NCBI GenBank assembly: GCA_036386835.1
Contig: DASVUX010000011.1
Span: 558,001-622,000, forward strand
Origin: 2-12-FULL-35-15 sp036386835
GTDB lineage: Bacteria > Bacteroidota > Bacteroidia > 2-12-FULL-35-15
DNA length: 64,000 nucleotides
Reading direction: 5' to 3'
Position numbers and translations under genes: made by a program. Below, in pieces: positions 16,651 to 25,481 of the stretch (position 1 is its first letter; every line of letters starts with the position of its first letter). A model generated the notes under the pieces. It did not search any database, was not told where the DNA came from, and saw only the letters and a list, made by a program, of their open reading frames with translations.

Positions 16651-17199
16651 TTATTTCTTCGGTGTTGTAGTGGCAGCCGGTGCCGGAACTGTGATCCCAA
16701 GCTGTTTAACTACAAGGTTGAAGATGTCATCAGCCGGTTCGTTATAAATAACCATTCCGGTGCTTGTGTCTAACACATATTTAAAACCATTGCTCTTGGC
16801 AACCTGGTCAATTGCTTTTTTAGCTTTCTCATATACCGGTTTAGAAAGTTCAGCACTTTTTTTCTGGTAGTCGGTTTGTGCCTGTTGCTGGAAATCCTGG
16901 ATCCGCTGGTTAAGGTCGTTTAATTCTTTTTCCTTGGAAGCTTTAACCAATGCTGGCATGTCACCCTGTTTTGTCTGGTAATCTTCATATTTCGACTGTA
17001 GTTCAGTCTGCATCGCAGTTACCTGTGTTTCCAGCTGTTTTGCGTAATCCTGTACGGATTGGGTAGCGACTTTTGTCTCAGGCATTACACTTATCAGGGA
17101 GTCAAGATTAATATGAGCGATCTTTTGAGCATTTGTTGTAAATGAGCTTACAACTACAACAGCAGCAGTAACAACAGCCAGCTTAAGGGTATTCTTCAT
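16651..17199 (-). CDS. OmpH/Skp family periplasmic chaperone
   Basis: A 182-residue protein with a signal peptide (ending TTNAQ), then the OmpH pattern: IAHINLDSLISVMPE, a long charged coiled coil (about residues 50-125) and a final strand region KYVLDTSTGMVIYNEPADD. Skp-like proteins form trimeric clamps that carry unfolded outer-membrane proteins to BamA. It is the second of two tandem ompH copies downstream of bamA. The C-terminal Ala/Pro/Thr tail ends TPKK, as in its paralogue. Confidence 0.9.
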   Translation of the reverse strand: MKNTLKLAVVTAAVVVVSSFTTNAQKIAHINLDSLISVMPETKVATQSVQDYAKQLETQVTAMQTELQSKYEDYQTKQGDMPALVKASKEKELNDLNQRIQDFQQQAQTDYQKKSAELSKPVYEKAKKAIDQVAKSNGFKYVLDTSTGMVIYNEPADDIFNLVVKQLGITVPAPAATTTPKK

Positions 17200-17242
17200 G
17201 GTTTGAATTTTTAGTTTATGTATTAGTTATTGGTTTCCTGTT

Positions 17243-17785
17243 TTATTTTTTTGGAGTGGTTGTTTTGCTGCCGCCTTTATATCCCATCACTTCAAGCACA
17301 TCATCACTTTTGTCATTTTTTGCATTTGCGTAAAGCATGGTGATATCGCCTGCTTTATCAAAGATCACGGAGTACCCCCCTTTTTCTGCAACTCCTTTAA
17401 CCGCGTTGTAAACCTTATCCTGGATCGGCTTAACAAGCTCCTGGCGTTTCTTGAATAATTCGCCATCGACCCCGAAGCGCTGCTTCTGAATATCTTTTGC
17501 TTCTTTTTCTTTCGCCACGATATCGCCTTCCCGCTTTTTCTTCATGTCCTCAGTAAGAAGGATTTGTTCTGCCTGGTAAGCTTTATACATTTTATCAATC
17601 TCAGCATATTTCGCCTCGATCTCTTTCTGCCACTGAACGGAGATCTTGTCAAGTTCAGACTGCGCTGCTTTATATTCAGGGATCTGCCCTAAAATATATT
17701 CAGTATCAACATAAGCGAATTTCTGTGCGGATGCAATAAAACAGCTTCCTATTGCTAATCCAAGTGTTAAAATTATCTTTTTCAT
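17243..17785 (-). CDS. OmpH/Skp family periplasmic chaperone
   Basis: A 180-residue paralogue of the next gene. The signal peptide ends ASAQ, then KFAYVDTEYILGQIPEYKAAQ, a charged coiled coil rich in K, E and Q, and YSVIFDKAGDITMLYANAK. The ATG at 17785 is chosen over a TTG three codons upstream. It lies between bamA (49 bases upstream) and the other ompH copy. Role inferred: escort of outer-membrane protein precursors. Confidence 0.9.
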   Translation of the reverse strand: MKKIILTLGLAIGSCFIASAQKFAYVDTEYILGQIPEYKAAQSELDKISVQWQKEIEAKYAEIDKMYKAYQAEQILLTEDMKKKREGDIVAKEKEAKDIQKQRFGVDGELFKKRQELVKPIQDKVYNAVKGVAEKGGYSVIFDKAGDITMLYANAKNDKSDDVLEVMGYKGGSKTTTPKK

Positions 17786-17834
17786 TGTGTTCAATTTTAT
17801 GATCCCTCAATGAAGGAACGAATTTAGTAAATTA

Positions 17835-20567
17835 TTACAACTCTCCAATAGAAGCTCCGATTGTAAAGTGGAACTGTCCTTTCTGCATAGTAGGATTTGA
17901 CGGTACATTATCAAGCCTCCAGCCGTAATCGAATCCAAGTAAGCCAAACATCGGGAGGAAAACCCTTACACCAACACCGGCAGAACGATACAGGTTAAAA
18001 GGATTGAACTCCTTCGCTTTCTGCCATGAATTTCCGGCTTCAGTAAACCCGAGGATGAAAATTGTTGCCTGCGGATTGGTAGTTATCGGGAACCTTAATT
18101 CCAGTGAGTATTTTGTTATGTATGCTGAACCTGTTCTTAGTGATAAGGATTGATCATCGTAGCCTCTGAGTGCAATGATCTCCCTGCCATCAAGTGCGTA
18201 TCCTGTTAACCCGCTTCCTCCAAGATAAAAACGTTCGAAAGGTGAAAGTCCAACCTTGTTATTGTAAGAAGTAAGGAATCCGAAGCCTGCTGAGGTCCGT
18301 AAAATCAAATTGCGTGCCTCTTTTCCTTCTACCGGTTTCTTATTGGTTAAGTTCGTGTAGAACGTAGCAGTGAATTTGTACTTCTGGTACTCCACAAATT
18401 TATAACGCTGCTGGTCAGTCAGCAATGGGCTGGTGTAATCAATGCCGTTAAATGAAGAGTAGGGAGGAGTCCATTGGCCGGTTAAGGCAAGCTGTGAACC
18501 GCCTGAAGGGAACACAGGATTCCCCTGCAATGAATTTCTTTGTAATGCGGCCTTGTAATAAATGTTGTTCGCGAAACCGTTGCTGAAAGAGAAGATGGAT
18601 CCGAAATTATTCAGCGTATAATACTGGTAATTGAATTCATGGTACAGCGTAAAATAATCATCCGGCCATTTCAGCCTTTTTCCCAAACCTACTGATGCAC
18701 CAAATATGTCTAATGACTGACGATCCGGATTCGCTACTTTTTCACCATCAATGGAAATCTTCTTCTTCTGGCCGTTTGTCTGGATAGAATAATAAGCAGT
18801 AACACTTAATGAATTAGGTTTTTTACCTCCAAGCCATGGCTCGGTGAAAGAAATATTGTACGACTGGAAATATAAGCCGTTTGACTGGGCACGGACACTC
18901 AGGCGCTGGCCATCCCCTGAAGGCAGCGGTCGCCATGAATTCTTTTTGAAAAAATTACGTCCGGAGAAATTGTTGAATGAAACCCCGAGGGTACCAACAA
19001 TACGGCCTCCGCCATAGCCACCCGAAAGCTCGATCTGGTCGGAAGGTTTCTCTTCCACCGTATATTCGATATCTACAGTGCTGTTTGCAGGATTAGGCGT
19101 TGGTATTACATTCATTTTCTCAGGATCAAAATAACCCAGCTGCGAAAGGTCACGCTGTGAACGGATAACGTCAGTCCTCCTGAACAGCTGCCCCGGGCGT
19201 GTCCTGATCTCCCGCATGATCACCCTGTCATTGGTTTTAGTGTTCCCAACAATCGTCACTTTATTAATGATCGCCTGCTTTCCTTCAAAAATGCGCATTT
19301 CAAGATCAATGGAGTCTCCTGTTACCTGTGTTTCAACAGGAGTTACATTGAAGAAGAGATAACCGTCATCCATGTATAAGGAGCTGATATCACTTCCATT
19401 GGGATTGCTGTAAAGTTTTGCATCAAGGTTTTCCTGGTCATAGATATCACCTTTTTTGATGTTAAGCACATTGCTTAGTTCCTTGGAGGAATATTTACTG
19501 TTACCAACCCACTGGATGTTCCGGAAATAATATTTATTCCCTTCGTTTACATACATGTCAATTGTAATAAACCGCTTGTAGTGATTAGTATCCCTTACAG
19601 CTTTGAAGGTAGCAATGCTCTTCCATAATTTGAATTTGGAACGCTTCCCTTTTTTCACCCGGTGGTAATCCTGGGCCACCATCGGTTTGCCAAAGGCAAG
19701 CTTCCGGAAACTTGCCCCAAGGTATTTGCCAAGGCGTAATTTATGTTTATCATTACTGCGGTAGATAGTATCTCTCACGATTGCCGCATCGCGGAAACCT
19801 TTACCATTGTATTTCGCGATGAATGCTTTTTTATCCTTTTCGTAATTGCCTTCGTCAAACTTGCCGTTGTTAAAGGGGTTCCACCAGCGTTTGCGTTTTG
19901 TTTCCTTAAAGGTCCTGCGAAGCTTGAATGTTCCGAGCGAACGGTTCCCGATGAAATTAATATTTTTGATCTTTACCTTGCGTCCTTTATCCACGTAAAT
20001 GGTAAGGACCACACCATCTTCTTCAACAACCTTGTCTCTTTTGATATCAACTTTTGTATCAAGGTAACCTTTATCGATGAAGAAATAGCGGACAGTATAT
20101 TCAGTAGAAGCGACCAGGGCATCGGTAACTACCTTCCCGCGGCTCAGGCTGATCTTTTCGCGAAGATCATCCGCTTCACTTTTAGTCATCCCGCGAAGTG
20201 CAAATTTGGAGAGCCTCGGGCGTTCCTGGACTTCAATGTTGAGAAAAAGAGTGCGTCCTTCAATCTTACGGGCTTTCATCTGGATGTCTTCGAAGAGGCC
20301 CTGTTTCCAAAGGTTTTCAATTGCAGTAGAGAATTTATCACCCGGTACCTGTACTTTGTCACCTTCATTTAAACCTGTTAAAAGGATGATCACTTTTTCA
20401 TCGAGATGTTTTGCTCCCGTTACAACGATCGGCCCAAGCGTATATTCCTGCGGATTCGAAAAGTCGATCGCTGCAGAGTCAATCCCTCCGAGTTGTATAA
20501 CCTCCTGTGACCTGGAACTAAAAGCAATAAGAGAAACAATAAATAAACAAACTAACCTTTTGTACAT
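17835..20567 (-). CDS. bamA: Outer-membrane protein assembly factor BamA
   Basis: Central Omp85 insertase for outer-membrane beta-barrel proteins. The 910-residue protein has a signal peptide (residues 1-20), POTRA repeats between about 45 and 500 (for example LGPIVVTGAKHLDEKVI, KIKNINFIGNRSLG, KYYFRNIQWVGNSKYS, INKVTIVGNTKTNDRVIMREI) and a C-terminal 16-strand barrel from about 530 with FYLGGSGLTGYALDGRE. A basic insertion of about 57 residues (274-330) splits the third POTRA. It is translationally close to uppS (3 bases apart) and is followed by two ompH genes. Confidence 0.96.
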   Translation of the reverse strand: MYKRLVCLFIVSLIAFSSRSQEVIQLGGIDSAAIDFSNPQEYTLGPIVVTGAKHLDEKVIILLTGLNEGDKVQVPGDKFSTAIENLWKQGLFEDIQMKARKIEGRTLFLNIEVQERPRLSKFALRGMTKSEADDLREKISLSRGKVVTDALVASTEYTVRYFFIDKGYLDTKVDIKRDKVVEEDGVVLTIYVDKGRKVKIKNINFIGNRSLGTFKLRRTFKETKRKRWWNPFNNGKFDEGNYEKDKKAFIAKYNGKGFRDAAIVRDTIYRSNDKHKLRLGKYLGASFRKLAFGKPMVAQDYHRVKKGKRSKFKLWKSIATFKAVRDTNHYKRFITIDMYVNEGNKYYFRNIQWVGNSKYSSKELSNVLNIKKGDIYDQENLDAKLYSNPNGSDISSLYMDDGYLFFNVTPVETQVTGDSIDLEMRIFEGKQAIINKVTIVGNTKTNDRVIMREIRTRPGQLFRRTDVIRSQRDLSQLGYFDPEKMNVIPTPNPANSTVDIEYTVEEKPSDQIELSGGYGGGRIVGTLGVSFNNFSGRNFFKKNSWRPLPSGDGQRLSVRAQSNGLYFQSYNISFTEPWLGGKKPNSLSVTAYYSIQTNGQKKKISIDGEKVANPDRQSLDIFGASVGLGKRLKWPDDYFTLYHEFNYQYYTLNNFGSIFSFSNGFANNIYYKAALQRNSLQGNPVFPSGGSQLALTGQWTPPYSSFNGIDYTSPLLTDQQRYKFVEYQKYKFTATFYTNLTNKKPVEGKEARNLILRTSAGFGFLTSYNNKVGLSPFERFYLGGSGLTGYALDGREIIALRGYDDQSLSLRTGSAYITKYSLELRFPITTNPQATIFILGFTEAGNSWQKAKEFNPFNLYRSAGVGVRVFLPMFGLLGFDYGWRLDNVPSNPTMQKGQFHFTIGASIGEL

Positions 20568-20570
20568 CTT

Positions 20571-21317
20571 TTATTTTGAAATTAACTGCTCACTTGTTTT
20601 TCCGAATCTGCGTTCCCGGTTCTGGTAATCAAGTATTGCTTCATAAAAATCTTCTTTCCTGAAATCCGGCCATAGCTTATCAGTAAAGTAAAGCTCCGCA
20701 TAGGCTAACTGCCATAGGAGAAAATTACTGATGCGATGTTCACCGCTTGTGCGGATCATGAGTTCAGGTTCCGGAATTCCGGCCGTGCATAAATGGGCAT
20801 TGATGGTATTTTCTGTGATATTCTGAGGGGATAATGTCTTATTTTCAACTTTCGCAGCGATCTGCTGCATTGCGTTCAGCAGCTCCCAGCGGGAACTATA
20901 GCTTAAGGCAAGTACAAGTGTAGTACGTGAATTGTTCTTTGTTTTTTCAATGGCTTCCTGGAGCTCATTATAGCAGTCTTCCGGCAGGCTATTAAGATCT
21001 CCTATCGCCTGGAGACGGATATTGTTCTCGTTAAGTGTTTTAGTCTCCGCGCTGATGGTGTGTACAAGTAACTGCATCAGTGCGATCACTTCTTCTTTCG
21101 GCCGGTTCCAGTTCTCTGTGGAGAAGGCGTAAAGAGTAAGGTATTCAACACCGAGTTCTGCGGCCGCTTCTACGGTATCTTTAACAGACTTAACGCCATT
21201 TTCATGGCCAAAAATCCTTTGTTCTCCCTGTTGCTTTGCCCAGCGTCCGTTACCATCCATGATGATAGCAATGTGTTGAGGCAGTTTGGCAGGATTGATT
21301 TTTTCTTTCAGACTCAT
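20571..21317 (-). CDS. uppS: Isoprenyl transferase (undecaprenyl diphosphate synthase)
   Basis: Cytosolic-face cis-prenyltransferase that elongates farnesyl diphosphate with isopentenyl diphosphate to make the C55 carrier lipid for cell-wall synthesis. Signatures are IAIIMDGNGRWAK with the Mg-binding Asp, GHENGVKSVKD, YLTLYAFSTENWNRP and the late LMIRTSGEHRISNFLLWQ. Its 248 residues are a normal length. ATG start. It sits between DUF6089 and bamA with 3-base gaps, so is clearly operonic. Confidence 0.97.
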   Translation of the reverse strand: MSLKEKINPAKLPQHIAIIMDGNGRWAKQQGEQRIFGHENGVKSVKDTVEAAAELGVEYLTLYAFSTENWNRPKEEVIALMQLLVHTISAETKTLNENNIRLQAIGDLNSLPEDCYNELQEAIEKTKNNSRTTLVLALSYSSRWELLNAMQQIAAKVENKTLSPQNITENTINAHLCTAGIPEPELMIRTSGEHRISNFLLWQLAYAELYFTDKLWPDFRKEDFYEAILDYQNRERRFGKTSEQLISK

Positions 21318-21320
21318 TGC

Positions 21321-22163
21321 TTAGTTTACGCCCGGGCAGGTTTCGCGTTTCTCTTTTAATTTCAGTGTAAGTACAATTCCTGCAAATGCATACCAGTCTT
21401 TTGTAGTGGGATTTCCCCTTTGGCGCCCCACATTTGTATAATTAGGGTCTGTGCCAACACTTGGGTCTGAAGCTACTGCAGAAACTGCACCTCTTGCAGC
21501 AGCAAGCTTAACGGGATCATAATAATTTGTGCTTACATCATCAAGGTAATCTGTGAAGGTTTTACGGATCCCCCATTCGATCGCAATGCCTATTCTTTTT
21601 GCGAGATTTGTTTTAATCCCAACGCCAAACGGAATGGAGATCTGGGTCAGTTTGTACTTCTTTCTCGGGCCGCCATCCAGTCCCTGGCCCTCTGTACCGA
21701 GCGGCTGAAGTGTATAGCTGTAATTATTGTAAGTGGCAACAGGGTTAAAGTTAAAGGCTCCGATCCCGGCAAATATGTAGGGGGTGAATTTTTTTCTTTC
21801 ATCGCCAATGCGGTATTCCAGGAAGTTAAATTCAGCCTGGACGGAGAATTCCGTGACTTTGGATTTAAAGTTCAGGTTGCGCTGCTGCTGCGAAGTTGAT
21901 GAAGCGATGGCATCATCCGCCTGGATTGTACCGAAAAAACCATTTGCCCGTAAGGCCAGCCGCTGGTTGAAATTGTACCTGAAGACTGCGCCTGCTGCAG
22001 GCTTTGTCATTGGCCCGAAATGAACAAGGGGGTTGATGTCACCAATATAGTAGGAACCGCCAAGAAATACCCCGATCTCTGCACTTTTGTCCTTCGACCG
22101 TTGTGCAGACCCTGTCATTGAAAAAAACAGGCAGAAAAGTGATATGAGAAAAGACTTGCTCAA
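21321..22163 (-). CDS. DUF6089 family outer-membrane beta-barrel protein
   Basis: A 280-residue exported protein matching the DUF6089 family that precedes uppS-bamA in Bacteroidota. It has a signal peptide (FLISLFCLFFSMTGSAQ), then an eight-strand porin-like pattern: AEIGVFLGGSYYIGDINPL, a core with FTPYIFAGIGAFNFNP, and DWYAFAGIVLTLKL near the end. TTG start at 22163, since no ATG is available. It is first gene of the DUF6089-uppS-bamA-ompH-ompH transcript. Function unknown; structural envelope role likely. Confidence 0.88.
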   Translation of the reverse strand: MSKSFLISLFCLFFSMTGSAQRSKDKSAEIGVFLGGSYYIGDINPLVHFGPMTKPAAGAVFRYNFNQRLALRANGFFGTIQADDAIASSTSQQQRNLNFKSKVTEFSVQAEFNFLEYRIGDERKKFTPYIFAGIGAFNFNPVATYNNYSYTLQPLGTEGQGLDGGPRKKYKLTQISIPFGVGIKTNLAKRIGIAIEWGIRKTFTDYLDDVSTNYYDPVKLAAARGAVSAVASDPSVGTDPNYTNVGRQRGNPTTKDWYAFAGIVLTLKLKEKRETCPGVN

Positions 22164-22220
22164 ATGGTTTTGATGAAAATTTATCCGGTTTATTTATTGC
22201 TTTTTTTCGCCAGAAGCAAG

Positions 22221-22228
22221 CAAATATA
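22221..22228 (-). promoter_or_regulatory. -7 promoter element of the DUF6089-uppS-bamA operon
   Basis: TATATTTG on the minus strand, 57 bases before the TTG start at 22163, in the only sizeable gap of this gene run. Confidence 0.5.
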
Positions 22229-22263
22229 ATGGAATTTTGCTTAGCGGGCGATGTTAATTTTAG

Positions 22264-23142
22264 TTAATTCCTCTTGTCTAATCCCCATAAAAGTTTGTTC
22301 CTGATTGTGTTAAAAAAGTGCTGATTTTCAAGCTTAATTACATGCAAATGAAATCCCGCTTTTTTAAGGGTCAGTTCTGTGGAATCATCAATAGTCTCAC
22401 TCCTCGAATCGAGGGAAACAAGGTAGTTCGGGCTGCGCCCTTCCACCTTCAGACTAATCACACTGCTGTCCGATATGATCAGTGGACGTACATTCAGGTT
22501 ATGGGGTGCAATAGGGGTGATGACAAAGTTGCTTGATCCGGGCATTACCAGCGGTCCCCCGCAGCTTAACGAATAGGCTGTGGACCCGGTAGGAGTAGCG
22601 ATTATCAATCCGTCTGCAAAGTAAGAATTAAGATAATCCCCGTTAATATAGGTGTGGATGGTCACCATCTGGGATGAATCCTTTTTTAGGATCGTTATTT
22701 CATTCAATCCGTAATTTACTTCCCCAAAAAGATTCTCCGGTTTTGTTACTGAAAGCATGGAGCGCTCTTCGATGCTGAATTTTCGCTGGTAAAGCGCATC
22801 AATAGCCGCATTGATCTCCGTTTTGGCTACGTTTGCAAGGAAACCAAGCCTGCCTGTGTTGATCCCGAGGACAGGGATCTTTGAATCCCTTACAAAGGAA
22901 ACTGTTTCGAGGAAAGTACCATCCCCGCCAACACTCAGCATATAATCGGCTTTTCCCTTCAGGTCAGCATGATCGGAAAATGTCCCGACAGAAGGATGTA
23001 CCTCCAGCTTTTCTTTCAGGAAATCACAGAATGGCTTGTAAACAAATACCTCGCTGTCATATTCCCTGAGTTTATTAAACAGGGTTTGAATATGCTCGGA
23101 GATATTAGCGCTTGTGGCCCGTCCGTAGATAGCTACTTTCAT
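22264..23142 (-). CDS. nadK: NAD kinase
   Basis: Phosphorylates NAD to NADP with ATP or polyphosphate in the cytoplasm. The family motifs are present: YMLSVGGDGTFLETV (GGDG loop), LGINTGRLGFLA, the NE motif in GLNEITILK, and DGLIIATPTGSTAYSLSCGGP. The 292 residues are a normal length. ATG start, 25 bases after the CBS-domain gene with which it is probably co-transcribed. A promoter for the following operon lies behind it. Confidence 0.97.
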   Translation of the reverse strand: MKVAIYGRATSANISEHIQTLFNKLREYDSEVFVYKPFCDFLKEKLEVHPSVGTFSDHADLKGKADYMLSVGGDGTFLETVSFVRDSKIPVLGINTGRLGFLANVAKTEINAAIDALYQRKFSIEERSMLSVTKPENLFGEVNYGLNEITILKKDSSQMVTIHTYINGDYLNSYFADGLIIATPTGSTAYSLSCGGPLVMPGSSNFVITPIAPHNLNVRPLIISDSSVISLKVEGRSPNYLVSLDSRSETIDDSTELTLKKAGFHLHVIKLENQHFFNTIRNKLLWGLDKRN

Positions 23143-23167
23143 AGAGTTTACAATTGCCTGATCCTGA

Positions 23168-23830
23168 TCAGATGTTGATATAATTCATGAATGAATCGAA
23201 GCGGTTCTTCATATCATCAAGAAATTCCCGCTGATGAAAGGAAGCTTTAACGTTGTAATTATAGCGGTAAAACGTCTGCAGGATCCCTGAAAGGTCCTCT
23301 TTGTTAAGTTTTAAAGTCACTTCTATCTGGGTTGAATCAGGAAGGTTCCGTAAATAGGAACTCAGGATCTTCCCGTCATTCCCTTCAATGATCTGGGCGA
23401 TCTGGGTCATGGAATAATCATGAACGTTCATTTCCAGGACAATGATACCACCCGGTTCGTTGGTAGCGGCAATTGTAGAGAACTGCTGCAGAAGATGGGT
23501 GGAAGGGATGAGGCCTACATACTGGAGATTTTCATTCAGTACAGGCAAAACAGTAAGTTTCATGGCCGATATCATCTTGATGACTTCATAGATATGCTGG
23601 CTTTCTTTTACAAATGGCCTTATCAGTGAAATCTTGCATTTCCCTAGTTCATCATCTGTAATGTTAAGGTCAAGAATATCAGTGTCTGAAATCAGCCCAA
23701 GGTATTCGTTGTTGTGGACGATAGGTAAGTGTGAAACCTTGAATTCGTCCATCCAGTTGATTGCCATCAAGCCTGTATCGGAAGTTTTCAGGGGAGGTAT
23801 TTCGTCAGTTATTAGATCTTTTGCTAACAT
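23168..23830 (-). CDS. CBS-domain protein
   Basis: A 220-residue cytoplasmic protein with two CBS modules (about residues 1-60 and 75-125) that usually bind adenosine ligands. The C-terminal 90 residues look like an ACT-like sensing domain (GGIIVLEMNVHDYSMTQIAQIIEGNDGKILS). It lies directly upstream of nadK, so a nucleotide-sensing role tied to NAD metabolism is possible but unproven. ATG start. Confidence 0.88.
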   Translation of the reverse strand: MLAKDLITDEIPPLKTSDTGLMAINWMDEFKVSHLPIVHNNEYLGLISDTDILDLNITDDELGKCKISLIRPFVKESQHIYEVIKMISAMKLTVLPVLNENLQYVGLIPSTHLLQQFSTIAATNEPGGIIVLEMNVHDYSMTQIAQIIEGNDGKILSSYLRNLPDSTQIEVTLKLNKEDLSGILQTFYRYNYNVKASFHQREFLDDMKNRFDSFMNYINI

Positions 23831-23897
23831 GTTTTAAGGATATCTGATTATGAATCTACATCACTAATTCCAACAAATAAATCAGAAACTTAGTATA

Positions 23898-23905
23898 CAA
23901 ATTTA
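23898..23905 (-). promoter_or_regulatory. -7 promoter element before the CBS-nadK genes
   Basis: TAAATTTG on the minus strand, 67 bases before the ATG at 23830, in the divergent gap with pdxJ. No clear -33 TTG. Confidence 0.4.
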
Positions 23906-23940
23906 CTAATTTTTTAGCTTTACACTTTATATATAAAGCA

Positions 23941-24660
23941 ATGGGCGCAAAGTTAAGTGTAAATATCAATAAAATAGCCACTATTCGTAATTCCAGGGGC
24001 GGCAATACGCCTGACCTGCTCAAGGTGGCTGTGGATTGTGAGCGTTTCGGGGCTGAAGGGATCACTGTTCATCCGCGCCCGGATGAACGTCACATCCGTT
24101 ATAAAGACGTGCATGGGCTGAAACCGTTGCTTACCACTGAATTTAATATTGAAGGCAACCCTAAGGAAGAAAAATTCGTGCAGCTTGTTATGGACATTAA
24201 GCCTGCACAAGTAACGCTGGTGCCGGATGTAACCGGTCAGCTGACTTCGGATCACGGTTGGGATACAATAAAACATAAAGATTATCTTAAAGAAACGCTC
24301 CGGATGTTTAAAAGTGCCGGCATCCGCACATCTGTTTTTGTTGATGCAGATACCAGGATGGTGGAAGGGGCAAAGGAGGCCGGTGCTGACCGGATTGAAT
24401 TATACACAGAATCCTATGCCAAGAATTATAAAAATGACAGGTTATCAGCTGTTAAACCGTTTATTAAGGCAGCTGAGCGCGCTGTTGAAATAGGGATCGG
24501 TATAAATGCAGGACATGATCTGAGCCTTGAGAACCTGAACTTCTTTGCAAAGAATATTCCCGGCCTGCTGGAAGTTTCGATCGGGCATGCATTGATCTCC
24601 GATGCTTTGTATTACGGACTGGAGAATACAATCCAGCTTTACCTCCGCCAGTTAAAATGA
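23941..24660 (+). CDS. pdxJ: Pyridoxine 5'-phosphate synthase
   Basis: TIM-barrel enzyme that closes the pyridoxine ring from 1-deoxyxylulose 5-phosphate and aminoacetone phosphate, so it draws on the product of dxs. Signatures are LSVNINKIATIRNSRGG, GITVHPRPDERHI, TEFNIEGNP, LVPDVTGQLTSDHGWD and GINAGHDLSLEN. Its 239 residues are a normal length. ATG start. Its stop overlaps the start of the next gene by 4 bases (ATGA). Confidence 0.97.
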   Translation: MGAKLSVNINKIATIRNSRGGNTPDLLKVAVDCERFGAEGITVHPRPDERHIRYKDVHGLKPLLTTEFNIEGNPKEEKFVQLVMDIKPAQVTLVPDVTGQLTSDHGWDTIKHKDYLKETLRMFKSAGIRTSVFVDADTRMVEGAKEAGADRIELYTESYAKNYKNDRLSAVKPFIKAAERAVEIGIGINAGHDLSLENLNFFAKNIPGLLEVSIGHALISDALYYGLENTIQLYLRQLK

Positions 24661-25421
24661 AGCTTCACTTCCGGAAATACGGCTCAGGGCAGCCTTTGTT
24701 AATTCTTCACGGTTTATTCGGACAGAGTGATAACTGGAATTCGCTTGCAAAGCTGTTTGGGGAAAATGGGTTCGAAGTGTATGCGATCGACCAGCGGAAC
24801 CACGGATTGTCACCGCACAGTGATGAGTGGTCGTTCCAGGCCATGAGCGATGACCTGCATGAGTTGATCACTGATTATTATCTTAATAATGTTGTGGTCA
24901 TGGGTCATTCACTAGGGGGGAAAACTGCAATGGTTTATACGCTTCAGCATCCTGAGAAAGTTGATAAATTGATTGTAGCCGACATTGCACCAAAATATTA
25001 TGCGCCTCATCATCAGTCGGTACTTGCGGGCCTCACAGCTGTGGATTTTGAAACAGTGAAAACCCGCAGGGAAGCTGAGGACATCCTCTCCCTGCATATC
25101 AGTGATTTCGGTACAAAACAATTTCTGCTTAAGAATATTTACTGGAAGGAAGACGGCAGATTAGACTGGCGCTTTAATCTTAAGACGATCGCTGAGAATA
25201 TGGATGTGGTGGGTGCAGAGCTGCCGCAGGCCGACAGCGTGGATGTGCCTGCATTATTCCTTCGGGGGGGGAATTCCGATTATATCAGGGATGCAGACCT
25301 CGCAATTATCAATGAACTTTTCCCAAGAAGTATGCTTGAAACGATTGAGGGAGCGGGTCATTGGCTGCACGCGGAAAAGCCCAAAGAATTTTTCAGCCAT
25401 GTGATAAGTTTTTTGAAATAA
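24657..25421 (+). CDS. Alpha/beta-fold hydrolase (YbfF-like esterase)
   Basis: A 254-residue cytoplasmic hydrolase. The oxyanion region is ILHGLFGQSDNW, the nucleophile elbow is VMGHSLGGKTAM, the acid is likely in FLRGGNSDYI and the His in EGAGHWLHAEKP. The pattern is that of the YbfF/acyl-CoA thioesterase-like esterases. Translationally coupled to pdxJ. Natural substrate unknown. Confidence 0.9.
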   Translation: MKLHFRKYGSGQPLLILHGLFGQSDNWNSLAKLFGENGFEVYAIDQRNHGLSPHSDEWSFQAMSDDLHELITDYYLNNVVVMGHSLGGKTAMVYTLQHPEKVDKLIVADIAPKYYAPHHQSVLAGLTAVDFETVKTRREAEDILSLHISDFGTKQFLLKNIYWKEDGRLDWRFNLKTIAENMDVVGAELPQADSVDVPALFLRGGNSDYIRDADLAIINELFPRSMLETIEGAGHWLHAEKPKEFFSHVISFLK

Positions 25422-25430
25422 CAGGTATAA

Positions 25431-25466
25431 AAAAACGTCCCGTATTTCTGCGGGACGTTTTAGTTT
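25431..25466. terminator. Bidirectional terminator between convergent genes
   Basis: The stem AAAAACGTCCCG / CGGGACGTTTTA with an 8-base loop lies between the hydrolase stop (25421) and the endonuclease stop (25482). Confidence 0.88.
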
Positions 25467-25481
25467 AAATTCCAGAAATAC

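Noticed and set aside
19743..20372. 209-residue frame opposite bamA
   Set aside because: Antisense shadow of bamA with no start-site or domain evidence.
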